A stretch of DNA of 64,000 bases from Ornithinimicrobium murale (GTDB lineage Bacteria; Actinomycetota; Actinomycetes; Actinomycetales; Dermatophilaceae): the NCBI RefSeq assembly GCF_003352835.1, contig NZ_QLVD01000015.1:1-64000 (forward strand), in the 5' to 3' direction. Below are positions 55,535 through 64,000 of this stretch, in pieces. The stretch's first letter is position 1. The number at the start of each line of letters is the position of its first letter. Position numbers and translations under genes: made by a program. The notes under the pieces are model-generated. The model saw only the letters and a program-made list of their open reading frames with translations, was not told the DNA's origin and ran no database searches.

Positions 55535-56515
55535 ATGGCGATGACCGCCCGAGTGAAGGACGAGCTGAGCAGACTGCCCGTCACCAAGACCTGCTGCAAG
55601 AAGGCAGAGGTCTCCACGATGCTGCGCTTCGCCGGCGGGCTGCACATCATCGGTGGCCGCATCGTGATCGAGGCGGAGGTGGACACCGCGCAGGTCGCAC
55701 GCCGGTTGCGGGCGTTCATGGCCGAGGTCTACGGCTCCAGCAGCGAGATGGTGGTGATGGGCCCCGGAGGGCTCCGCAAGGGCACCCGCTACGTCGTGCG
55801 CGCCACGACCGACGGTGAGTCCCTGGCGCGGCAGACGGGCCTCATCGACCACCGCGGACGACCGGTCCGGGGTCTCCCGCCACGGATTGTCGGTGCATCC
55901 GTCTGTGACGCCGAGGCCGCCTGGCGTGGAGCTTTCCTGGCGCACGGCTCGATCACCGAGCCGGGGCGCTCCTCGGCGATGGAGGTCACCTGCCCCGGCC
56001 CGGAGGCTGCGTTGGCCCTGGTCGGTGCCGGTCGGCGGATGGCGATCCAGGCCAAGGCGCGGGAGGTGCGCGGCGTGGATCGCGTGGTGCTGCGCGACGG
56101 GGACGCCATCGGGGCCATGCTGACCCGCCTGGGCGCTCATGAGGCCGTGCTGGCCTGGGAGGAGCGTCGGATGCGCCGGGAGGTGCGGGCGACCGCCAAC
56201 CGACTGGCCAACTTCGATGACGCCAACCTGCGTCGCTCCGCCCGGGCCGCGGTCGCCGCAGGTGCGCGCGTCGAGCGGGCCCTAGAGATTCTTGGCGAGG
56301 AGGCGCCCGAGCACCTGCGCGTGGCCGGTCTCCTGCGGGTCAAGCACAAGGAGGCTTCGCTGGAGGAGCTGGGTCAGGTGGCCGATCCGCCCATGACCAA
56401 GGACGCCGTCGCCGGGCGCATCCGGCGACTGCTCGCGATGGCCGACAAGCGGGCCGAGGACCAGGGCATCGAGGGCACCGAGGCCGGCCTCACCGCCGAG
56501 ATGCTCGAGGACTGA
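55535..56515 (+). CDS. whiA: DNA-binding protein WhiA
   Basis: Sporulation/cell-division regulator in Streptomyces, present in nearly all Gram-positives. 326 residues, the usual length. The N-terminal LAGLIDADG-like domain starts '[36 protein letters not shown]'-like (split here for the family motif '[10 protein letters not shown]'), with '[13 protein letters not shown]'. The C-terminal helix-turn-helix ends '[24 protein letters not shown]'. ATG 55535 has AAAGGGGGG 5 nt upstream; an earlier in-frame ATG would overlap yvcK. A hairpin follows about 100 bp downstream. Confidence 0.95.
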   Translation: MAMTARVKDELSRLPVTKTCCKKAEVSTMLRFAGGLHIIGGRIVIEAEVDTAQVARRLRAFMAEVYGSSSEMVVMGPGGLRKGTRYVVRATTDGESLARQTGLIDHRGRPVRGLPPRIVGASVCDAEAAWRGAFLAHGSITEPGRSSAMEVTCPGPEAALALVGAGRRMAIQAKAREVRGVDRVVLRDGDAIGAMLTRLGAHEAVLAWEERRMRREVRATANRLANFDDANLRRSARAAVAAGARVERALEILGEEAPEHLRVAGLLRVKHKEASLEELGQVADPPMTKDAVAGRIRRLLAMADKRAEDQGIEGTEAGLTAEMLED

Positions 56516-56615
56516 CTCTCCCGGCCCGGGCGTCCTCGGGTGTACGTATCCACCCGACCCCAGCGTGCGCCGGTCATGCACACCCACCGAGACCCACGGC
56601 ATACCGGGATCGCCT

Positions 56616-56642
56616 GGGACCACCCCCGAGGGTGCCGGTCCC
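56616..56642 (+). terminator. Hairpin between whiA and gap
   Basis: GGGACC pairs with GGTCCC and, inside, ACCC with GGGT, with a three-base bulge. About 100 bp after the whiA stop. It ends just before the presumed gap promoter. No T-run. Confidence 0.4.
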
Positions 56643-56644
56643 GG

Positions 56645-56675
56645 TTGCCGCCCGGGGTGCCCCATCCCATAGGTT
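56645..56675 (+). promoter_or_regulatory. Possible gap promoter
   Basis: TTGCCG (56645) and TAGGTT (56670) with a 19-bp spacer. The start would be near 56682, leaving about 60 nt of leader that contains GGGAGG 8 nt before the gap GTG. Spacing is slightly long. Confidence 0.4.
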
Positions 56676-56725
56676 GGGGGTGAGAGGTTTCACCGTTCAC
56701 AAGCCCCGGCCCACGCGCCGGATGA

Positions 56726-57748
<1,023 letters not shown>

Positions 57749-57756
57749 GCCGCGCT

Positions 57757-58962
57757 ATGAAGACGATCGCCGACCTCGGCGACCTCTCCGGTCGCCGGGT
57801 CCTGGTCCGCAGCGACCTCAACGTCCCGCTCGACGACGACGGCACCATCACCGATGACGGCCGGGTCCGGGCCTCCGTGCCGACCATTCAGGACCTGGCC
57901 GCCCAGGGGGCCCGCGTGATCGTGTGTGCGCACCTGGGCCGCCCCAAGGGCGAGCCGGACGAGAAGTTCTCCCTGCGCCCCGTCGCGAGGCGGCTCGAGG
58001 ACCTGCTGGGACGGCCGGTCGCCTTCGCCACTGACACGGTGGGGGAGTCGGCGCGAGCCGGCGTGGAGGCCCTTGCCAACGGTCAGGTGCTGCTGCTGGA
58101 GAACCTGCGCTTCAACCCGGGGGAGACCGGCAAGACCGCTGCGGACCGTCGTGAGTTCGCCGAGCAACTGGCCACCCTGGCGGACGTCTTCGTCAGCGAC
58201 GGGTTCGGGGTCGTCCACCGGGAGCAGGCGAGTGTCTACGACATCGCCAAACTCCTGCCGTCCGCGGCCGGTGGACTGGTGCAGGCCGAGGTCGAGGTCC
58301 TCAGTCGCCTGACCGAGGACCCGGAGCGGCCGTATGCCGTGGTGCTGGGTGGCGCGAAGGTCTCCGACAAGTTGGGGGTCATCGACAACCTGCTCGGCAA
58401 GGCAGACCGGTTGCTGATCGGTGGCGGGATGGTCTTCACCTTCCTCAAGGCCCAGGGCCATGAGGTCGGCTCGAGCCTGCTGGAGGAGGACCAGGTCGAG
58501 GTCGTCCGCGGCTACCTGAGGACCGCGGAGGAGACCGGGGTGGAGATCGTGCTGCCGACCGACATCGTCGCGGCCACCGAGTTCTCCGCGGACGCTGAGC
58601 ACGACGTCGTCCCGTCCGACGAGATTCCCGCCGACCGGATGGGCCTGGACATCGGGCCGGATGCCGCGCGCCTGTTCGCGACCAAGCTGGCCGACGCCAG
58701 AACGGTCTTCTGGAACGGCCCGATGGGCGCCTTTGAGATGGAGCCCTACGCCGCAGGCACCCAGGCGGTGGCCCGGGCGCTGGTCGACAGCACCGCCAAC
58801 CACGACGCCCTGACGGTGGTCGGCGGGGGAGACAGTGCGGCGGCGGTGCGCCAGTTCGGGCACTCCGACGACGAGTTCGGGCACATTTCCACCGGGGGCG
58901 GTGCGTCTCTGGAGTTCCTCGAGGGTGCCACGCTGCCCGGACTGCAGGTCCTGCAGGACTAG
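57757..58962 (+). CDS. pgk: Phosphoglycerate kinase
   Basis: Transfers the acyl phosphate of 1,3-bisphosphoglycerate to ADP. 401 residues. '[15 protein letters not shown]', '[10 protein letters not shown]', '[12 protein letters not shown]', '[13 protein letters not shown]', '[11 protein letters not shown]', and the hinge/nucleotide motifs 'GGGDSAAAV' and '[14 protein letters not shown]' are all present. ATG 57757 is chosen because the conserved N-terminus '[17 protein letters not shown]' begins there; it lies 8 bp after the gap stop without a clear ribosome-binding site, so coupling to gap is likely. Confidence 0.97.
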   Translation: MKTIADLGDLSGRRVLVRSDLNVPLDDDGTITDDGRVRASVPTIQDLAAQGARVIVCAHLGRPKGEPDEKFSLRPVARRLEDLLGRPVAFATDTVGESARAGVEALANGQVLLLENLRFNPGETGKTAADRREFAEQLATLADVFVSDGFGVVHREQASVYDIAKLLPSAAGGLVQAEVEVLSRLTEDPERPYAVVLGGAKVSDKLGVIDNLLGKADRLLIGGGMVFTFLKAQGHEVGSSLLEEDQVEVVRGYLRTAEETGVEIVLPTDIVAATEFSADAEHDVVPSDEIPADRMGLDIGPDAARLFATKLADARTVFWNGPMGAFEMEPYAAGTQAVARALVDSTANHDALTVVGGGDSAAAVRQFGHSDDEFGHISTGGGASLEFLEGATLPGLQVLQD

Positions 58963-58973
58963 GAGGAGGACGG

Positions 58974-59765
<792 letters not shown>

Positions 59766-59845
59766 CCCGCGCCCCTGGTGGGTTACCCTGTTACCTGCTC
59801 TAGAACCCGGGCCCCGTGGCCCGACCCGACGTGAGGTGTTCGCCA

Positions 59846-60088
59846 GTGGACTTGGTCCGGATCTTCCTTGATGTGCTGCTCGTCCTGAGCAGTGCGTTCC
59901 TGGTGCTGCTGATCCTGATGCACAAGGGCCGCGGTGGCGGTCTCTCCGACATGTTCGGTGGAGGCATGTCCAGCAGCCTGGGAGGGTCCACCGTCGCCGA
60001 GCGCAACCTCACCCGCATCACCATCGCGGTCTCAGTCATCTGGGCGGCGGCCATCGTGGGCATCGGGCTGCTCATCCGCTTCGGCTGA
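59846..60088 (+). CDS. secG: Protein translocase subunit SecG
   Basis: Small accessory subunit of the SecYEG channel. 80 residues with two membrane helices (about 3-23 and 55-76) and the conserved cytoplasmic loop 'LMHKGRGGGLSDMFGGG'. GTG 59846 gives the family start 'DLVRIFLDVLLVLSSAFLVLLIL'; the frame is open 30 bp further up but without a membrane protein-like start. A TACCCT about 55 nt upstream could be a -10. Position after tpiA is the usual one in actinobacteria. Confidence 0.93.
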   Translation: MDLVRIFLDVLLVLSSAFLVLLILMHKGRGGGLSDMFGGGMSSSLGGSTVAERNLTRITIAVSVIWAAAIVGIGLLIRFG

Positions 60089-60262
60089 CCAGCCCACGCC
60101 GGAGGCCGCTGCCAGGGTCAGCCGCCCGCCCGTGGCACTACGGGGTGGCGGCGGACCGGTCGGCACGTCGGGCCCGACGCGGCCCACCCCCTGATGACCT
60201 GCAGCGTCACCACGGGTTACATTGCTTCCTCAGGTTCCGTGCAGAGCAGCAGGAGGTCCACA

Positions 60263-60619
60263 GTGGTCGGTGCGAGTTCGATCAGGGGCAGCCGGGTCGG
60301 TTCCGGTCCAATGGGCGAGGCAGAGCGGGGTGAGGCCGCGCCGCGCATCGAGCTGTCCTACTGGTGCAGCCGGGGACACGAGACCCGCCCGTCCTTCGCT
60401 GCCGAGGGTGTCGAGGAGGCGCCGGAGTTCTGGGACTGCCCACGGTGCGGTCTCCCGGCCGGCCAGGACAAGGACAATCCGCCCGAGGCGCCCAAGAACG
60501 AGCCCTACAAGACGCATCTGGCCTACGTGAAGGAGCGTCGGTCCGACAAGGCGGGCGCCGAGCTCCTCGACGAGGCACTCACCTCGCTGCGTGAGCGTCG
60601 CGGCACCACCGACCGGTAG
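60263..60619 (+). CDS. rbpA: RNA polymerase-binding protein RbpA
   Basis: Actinobacteria-specific factor that binds RNA polymerase and principal sigma factors and stabilises open complexes. 118 residues: a flexible N-terminus ('ASSIRGSRVGSGPMGEAERGE'-type, basic), the core with metal-site cysteines 'YWCSRGHE' and 'WDCPRCGLPAG', a basic linker ('YKTHLAYVKERRSD') and the sigma-interaction helix at the end ('AELLDEALTSLRERR'). GTG 60263 has AGGAGG 6 nt upstream and gives the usual length; the frame is open about 70 bp further upstream. Confidence 0.95.
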   Translation: MVGASSIRGSRVGSGPMGEAERGEAAPRIELSYWCSRGHETRPSFAAEGVEEAPEFWDCPRCGLPAGQDKDNPPEAPKNEPYKTHLAYVKERRSDKAGAELLDEALTSLRERRGTTDR

Positions 60620-60646
60620 GTCGTCAGCACACGCCCGCGCAGTCGA

Positions 60647-62473
60647 TCAACTGCCGGCCGCAGCGTCATCGAGCCACCACACCGTCTCGCGGGTGCCCCG
60701 CACCCACGAGGCGGGAAGGTGCGGGTCGTCGGTCGCGGCGCGAGCCGCCGTGACGGCTTCCGCCTTGTCCGCACCGGCGACGACGAGCCACACCCGGTCC
60801 GCACCGTTGATCACCGGCACCGTCAGGGACAGCCGCAGTGGCGGCGGCTTGGGGGAGTCGGTGACCGGCACGGTGCTCCGGTCCGTCACCGTGAGCTCGT
60901 CACGGTCGGGGAAGAGCGAGGCCACGTGGGCGTCAGGTCCCACCCCGAGCAGCACGATGTCGAAGCGGGGTGCGATCTCGCCCTCGACCGCGTGCGTGGC
61001 CAGGTCACTCGCCCAGGTTGCGGCAGCCTCAGGCAACTGCTTCCCGGTGCTGCCTGCCGGTGCGGAGTGGATGTTCTCCGCCGGGACCGGGAGTGACTCC
61101 AGACCGGCCTCACGCGCCTGTTGGTCATTGCGGTCCTCGTGCCCGGTCGGGACGAAACGCTCGTCGCCCCACCAGAGGTGGACCTTCGCCCAGGTGGTCT
61201 TGGGCAGGCGACGTCGGGACAGTGCCTTGACGGTGCGCGCGCCCATGGACCCACCGGTGAGCACGAGATGGGCGACTCCCCGGAGAGCCACGGCGTCCTT
61301 GATGACGGTGGCGATGTCCGCAGCGACGTCGGCGGCGAGTGCCTCCGGGTCAGCGGCGCGACGCACCTCGCCGGTGGCGACCTCGGCGAGCTCCTCCTGG
61401 ACACGCTCCTGGAGCTGCTCCTGAGGTGGAGCAGACTCCTGGGGCGCCCGGTCGCGCAGCGCACGGGAGGACATGGCCGGCGCAGAGCTAGGCCTGACCT
61501 CTGCCGGGCCGTCCGGCACGTGTCCCGCCCGGGCGGCACGCGCCGCACCCTTGCCTCGGCGGGTGACACGCGGCAGCCCTTCGGTCAGGGCGGCGGCGTA
61601 GATCTCGTCCGGATCCAGTCGTCGCAGCTCGGCCGCCAGACACTCAGCGGCTGACGGAATGCTGAGCGGAACCTCCCGCACCGGGCGGCCGGGCTGACTC
61701 AGCGTCGACAGGCCCTCTCGGGCACGCACCAGGTCAATGGGGCCGTCCTCCCGGTCCATCCGGATGCTGACGATGCCGCTGCCGGCGGAGCTGTTGACGC
61801 GTTGCACGGGGACCTCGAGGGCGTGGGCCAGCCAGCCTGCGATGAGGTCGGCGCTGGGCTCGCCGGGCTCTGCGACGACGGAAGCGGACTGCACCGGGAC
61901 GTGCGGAGCCTCATCCAGTGCCGCCGCCAGCAGCCCGCGCCAGCGGGTGATGCGGGTCCAGGACAGGTCCGTGTCCCCGGCCGCATAGGTCCGTGCCCGC
62001 CGCTTGAGCTGGGTCGACGGTTTGCTGCACGCGCCAGCGTCGGTGATGCGCCGTCGGGCGATCCCACCGAGGGGACTGGTGGCCACGTCGGTCGGCGGCT
62101 CCCCGGGCCACCACGCGACGATGGGTGAGTCGGGCAGGAGGAGCGGTGTCACCACGGAGGCGCCGTGGTCGGCCATCTCCCCGTAGAGGCGCAGCACCAC
62201 GATCTCACTCGCGCCAGCATCACCACCGACGCGGATCTGCGCGTCCAGCCGACTGGCGCCACGACGGTTGGCGCGCACGATCGCCAGGATGCGCGCTGGA
62301 TGCTGGCGGGTGGCGTCATTGGCCACCTCGAGCGCCGCGTCGGCTCCCTCCTCGTCGGTGATCAGCAGCAGCGTGAGCACCCGCCCCATGGCCATCGCCC
62401 CCACCGCGTGCCGCAGCGCGACCAGACGCTTGCTGATCTCGGTCGTGGTCGTGCTGGGCAGGTCGTCGATCAC
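60647..62473 (-). CDS. opcA-pgl: OpcA-Pgl fusion: G6PDH assembly protein joined to 6-phosphogluconolactonase
   Basis: One 608-residue reading frame holds two proteins that are normally separate. Residues about 1-305 are OpcA ('DLPSTTTTEISKRL', 'MGRVLTLLLITDEEGADAAL', 'SPIVAWWPGEPP', 'DLSWTRITRWRGLLAAALDE'), the actinobacterial factor needed for active glucose-6-phosphate dehydrogenase. A Pro/Gln/Arg-rich linker (about 306-365) follows. Residues about 366-608 are 6-phosphogluconolactonase ('LVLTGGSMGARTVKAL', 'HLWWGDERFVP', 'LLGVGPDAHVASLFPD', 'WLVVAGADKAEAV'). The usual PDGH motif reads PDAH. GTG 62473 overlaps the zwf stop by 4 bp; a GTG 12 bp upstream is also possible. Confidence 0.93.
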   Translation of the reverse strand: MIDDLPSTTTTEISKRLVALRHAVGAMAMGRVLTLLLITDEEGADAALEVANDATRQHPARILAIVRANRRGASRLDAQIRVGGDAGASEIVVLRLYGEMADHGASVVTPLLLPDSPIVAWWPGEPPTDVATSPLGGIARRRITDAGACSKPSTQLKRRARTYAAGDTDLSWTRITRWRGLLAAALDEAPHVPVQSASVVAEPGEPSADLIAGWLAHALEVPVQRVNSSAGSGIVSIRMDREDGPIDLVRAREGLSTLSQPGRPVREVPLSIPSAAECLAAELRRLDPDEIYAAALTEGLPRVTRRGKGAARAARAGHVPDGPAEVRPSSAPAMSSRALRDRAPQESAPPQEQLQERVQEELAEVATGEVRRAADPEALAADVAADIATVIKDAVALRGVAHLVLTGGSMGARTVKALSRRRLPKTTWAKVHLWWGDERFVPTGHEDRNDQQAREAGLESLPVPAENIHSAPAGSTGKQLPEAAATWASDLATHAVEGEIAPRFDIVLLGVGPDAHVASLFPDRDELTVTDRSTVPVTDSPKPPPLRLSLTVPVINGADRVWLVVAGADKAEAVTAARAATDDPHLPASWVRGTRETVWWLDDAAAGS

Positions 62474-64000
62474 GGCAGTCTCCACTCGCGCCCGTCACGG
62501 CGCATCAGGTCGTCGGCGGACTGGGGGCCCCACGTGCCGGCGGGGTAGGTGCCCGGCACCACCTGGTGCTCATCCCAGTAGTCGATGACCGGGTCGAGGA
62601 TCTTCCAGGACAGCTCGACCTCCTCGTGCCGGGGGAACAGCGGGGGGTCGCCGAGCAGCACGTCCAGGATCAGGCGCTCGTAGGCCTCCGGGCTGGACTC
62701 GGTGAAGGACGCGCCGTAGCCGAAGTCCATCGTCACGTCCCGCACCTCCATCTGGCTGCCGGGCACCTTGGAGCCGAAGCGCATCGTGATGCCCTCATCC
62801 GGCTGGATCCGGATGACGATGGCGTTCTGCCCCAGCTCCTCGGTCGCGGTGGTGCTGAACGGCAGGTGTGGCGCGCGCTTGAACATCACCGCGATCTCGG
62901 TGACCCGCTTGCCGAGCCGCTTGCCCGCCCGCAGGTAGAAGGGCACACCGGCCCAGCGTCGGGTGTCCACCTCCAGCTTGAGCGCGGCATAGGTCTCGGT
63001 GCGGGAGTCAGCGGCGACCCCGTCCTCCTGGAGATAACCCTGGGTGAGCTCGCTGCCCTGCCAGCCCTCGGCATACTGCCCCCGAGAGGTGGAGGTGCTC
63101 AGGTCCTGGGGGAGACGGGCCGAGGCCAGCACCTTGAGCTTCTCGGTGCGCACGGCGCGGGCCGTGAAGTCGATCGGCTCCTCCATGGCCGTGAGGGCCA
63201 GCAGCTGCAGCAGGTGGTTCTGGATGACGTCCTTGGCTGCCCCGACCGTGTCGTAGTAGCCGGCCCGTCCCCCGATGCCGATGTCCTCGGCCATCGTGAT
63301 CTGGACGTGGTCGACGTAGTTGCTGTTCCAGATCGGTTCGAACATCTGGTTGGCGAAGCGCAGCGCCAGCAGGTTCTGCACGGTCTCCTTGCCCAGATAG
63401 TGGTCGATCCGGAAGACCGAGTCGGGAGGGAAGACGTCCTCCACGATCTTGTTGAGCTCCTGCGCGCTGGCCAGATCGTGCCCGAACGGCTTCTCGATGA
63501 CCACCCGCCGCCAGCTGCCCGGGATCGGGTCGCTCAGCCCGGAGGCCCGAAGGTGCTCACAGACCGTGGCGAAGTAGGTCGGGGGGATCGACAGATAGAA
63601 GGCGTGGTTGCCTCCGGTCCCGCGCTCCTCGTCCAGCTCACGCACCGTGTTGGCCAGCACGTCGTAGGCGTCCGCGTCGTCAAAGTTGCCGGGAACGAAC
63701 CGGAACCCCTCGGCCAGGCTGCGCCACACGTCCTCCCGGAAGGGGGTGCGGGCATGCGCCCGGACCGCGTCGTGGACCACCTTGCCGAAGTCCTGGTGGG
63801 CCCAGTCGCGACGGGCGAAACCGACCAGGGAGAAGCCGGCGGGAAGCAGGCCCCGGTTGGCCAGGTCATAGATGGCCGGCATCAGCTTCTTGCGGGCCAG
63901 GTCCCCTGTGACGCCGAACATGACCATGCTGCACGGCCCCGCGATGCGCGGGAGCCGTTTGTCGTCCGGGTGGCGCAGCGGGTTGCGGCCAGCCGAGATC
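62470..64000 (-). CDS. zwf: Glucose-6-phosphate 1-dehydrogenase (N-terminus cut by window end)
   Basis: First step of the oxidative pentose phosphate pathway. The frame runs open to the window edge; the first visible residues ('NPLRHPDDKRLPRIAGP') are the usual actinobacterial N-terminal tail, so only a few residues are missing. NADP site 'MFGVTGDLARKKLMPA', catalytic region 'RIDHYLGKETVQNLLALRFANQMFEPIWN' split around the conserved His, 'EKPFGHDLASA', and the C-terminal 'VVPGTYPAGTWGP'. About 509 residues are visible. Its stop overlaps the opcA-pgl start, so enzyme, assembly factor and next-step lactonase are made together. Confidence 0.96.
   Translation of the reverse strand, partial: ISAGRNPLRHPDDKRLPRIAGPCSMVMFGVTGDLARKKLMPAIYDLANRGLLPAGFSLVGFARRDWAHQDFGKVVHDAVRAHARTPFREDVWRSLAEGFRFVPGNFDDADAYDVLANTVRELDEERGTGGNHAFYLSIPPTYFATVCEHLRASGLSDPIPGSWRRVVIEKPFGHDLASAQELNKIVEDVFPPDSVFRIDHYLGKETVQNLLALRFANQMFEPIWNSNYVDHVQITMAEDIGIGGRAGYYDTVGAAKDVIQNHLLQLLALTAMEEPIDFTARAVRTEKLKVLASARLPQDLSTSTSRGQYAEGWQGSELTQGYLQEDGVAADSRTETYAALKLEVDTRRWAGVPFYLRAGKRLGKRVTEIAVMFKRAPHLPFSTTATEELGQNAIVIRIQPDEGITMRFGSKVPGSQMEVRDVTMDFGYGASFTESSPEAYERLILDVLLGDPPLFPRHEEVELSWKILDPVIDYWDEHQVVPGTYPAGTWGPQSADDLMRRDGREWRLP

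Overview
This 64 kb window is chromosomal DNA from a high-GC Gram-positive bacterium. Lineage markers place it in the Actinomycetota: WhiA, RbpA, an ANTAR-type PdtaR regulator, an OpcA domain beside glucose-6-phosphate dehydrogenase, the small HGxxPAAW protein and the Trp-region membrane protein of family TIGR02234. The gene order rapZ-yvcK-whiA-gap-pgk-tpiA-secG-rbpA-pgl/opcA-zwf and the chain rpsA-coaE-uvrB-terC fit Micrococcales. An Ornithinimicrobium/Serinicoccus/Janibacter-like genus is a reasonable guess, but that is inference. I see no phage, insertion sequence, plasmid or CRISPR locus. No gene-free stretch exceeds 300 bp.

Layout. 0-5.2 kb: a peptide-type ABC importer (solute-binding protein cut by the window edge, two permeases, a double ATPase); one permease is greatly expanded. 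5.2-8.4 kb: fmt, rsmB, rpe. 8.4-9.5 kb: an FMN riboswitch and a PnuC-family riboflavin transporter. 9.5-13.8 kb: a PH-domain membrane protein and a heterodimeric ABC exporter with one degenerate ATPase. 13.9-19.0 kb: trp cluster (membrane protein, HGxxPAAW protein, trpC, trpB, trpA) ending in a MauE/DsbA-like thiol-redox pair. 19.1-25.6 kb: pyk, tRNA-Leu(CAA), pdtaR, a 32-bp tandem repeat, a DUF554 protein, a thioesterase and polA. 25.7-31.5 kb: a branched-chain amino-acid type ABC importer (livHMGF) convergent with its binding-protein gene. 31.6-37 kb: a methyltransferase, rpsA, an AT-richer pair encoding a small secreted protein and a lipoprotein, an SDR gene and coaE. 37.2-42.3 kb: uvrB, a Mn2+ (yybP-ykoY) riboswitch with terC, an EamA transporter and an MBL-fold hydrolase. 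42.3-48.3 kb: gltD and gltB. 48.6-56.5 kb: uvrA, uvrC, rapZ, yvcK, whiA. 56.7-60.6 kb: gap, pgk, tpiA, secG, rbpA. 60.6-64 kb (minus strand): an opcA-pgl gene fusion and zwf, cut by the window edge.

How it works together. Much of the window is central metabolism: lower glycolysis (gap, pgk, tpiA, pyk), oxidative pentose phosphate entry (zwf, opcA-pgl, plus rpe), glutamate synthesis (gltBD) and tryptophan synthesis. All three UvrABC excision-repair genes are present. Many genes show a -10-like hexamer exactly 6-7 nt before an ATG/GTG start, the signature of leaderless transcripts. That pattern also fixed several start codons.

Most unusual items: the OpcA-Pgl fusion, the LivH permease with an extracytoplasmic N-terminal domain, the DppB-like permease with about 165 extra membrane residues, the compositionally distinct secreted-protein/lipoprotein pair at 34.3-35.4 kb, and an over-represented octamer (GTATGCCG) also found in non-coding DNA.
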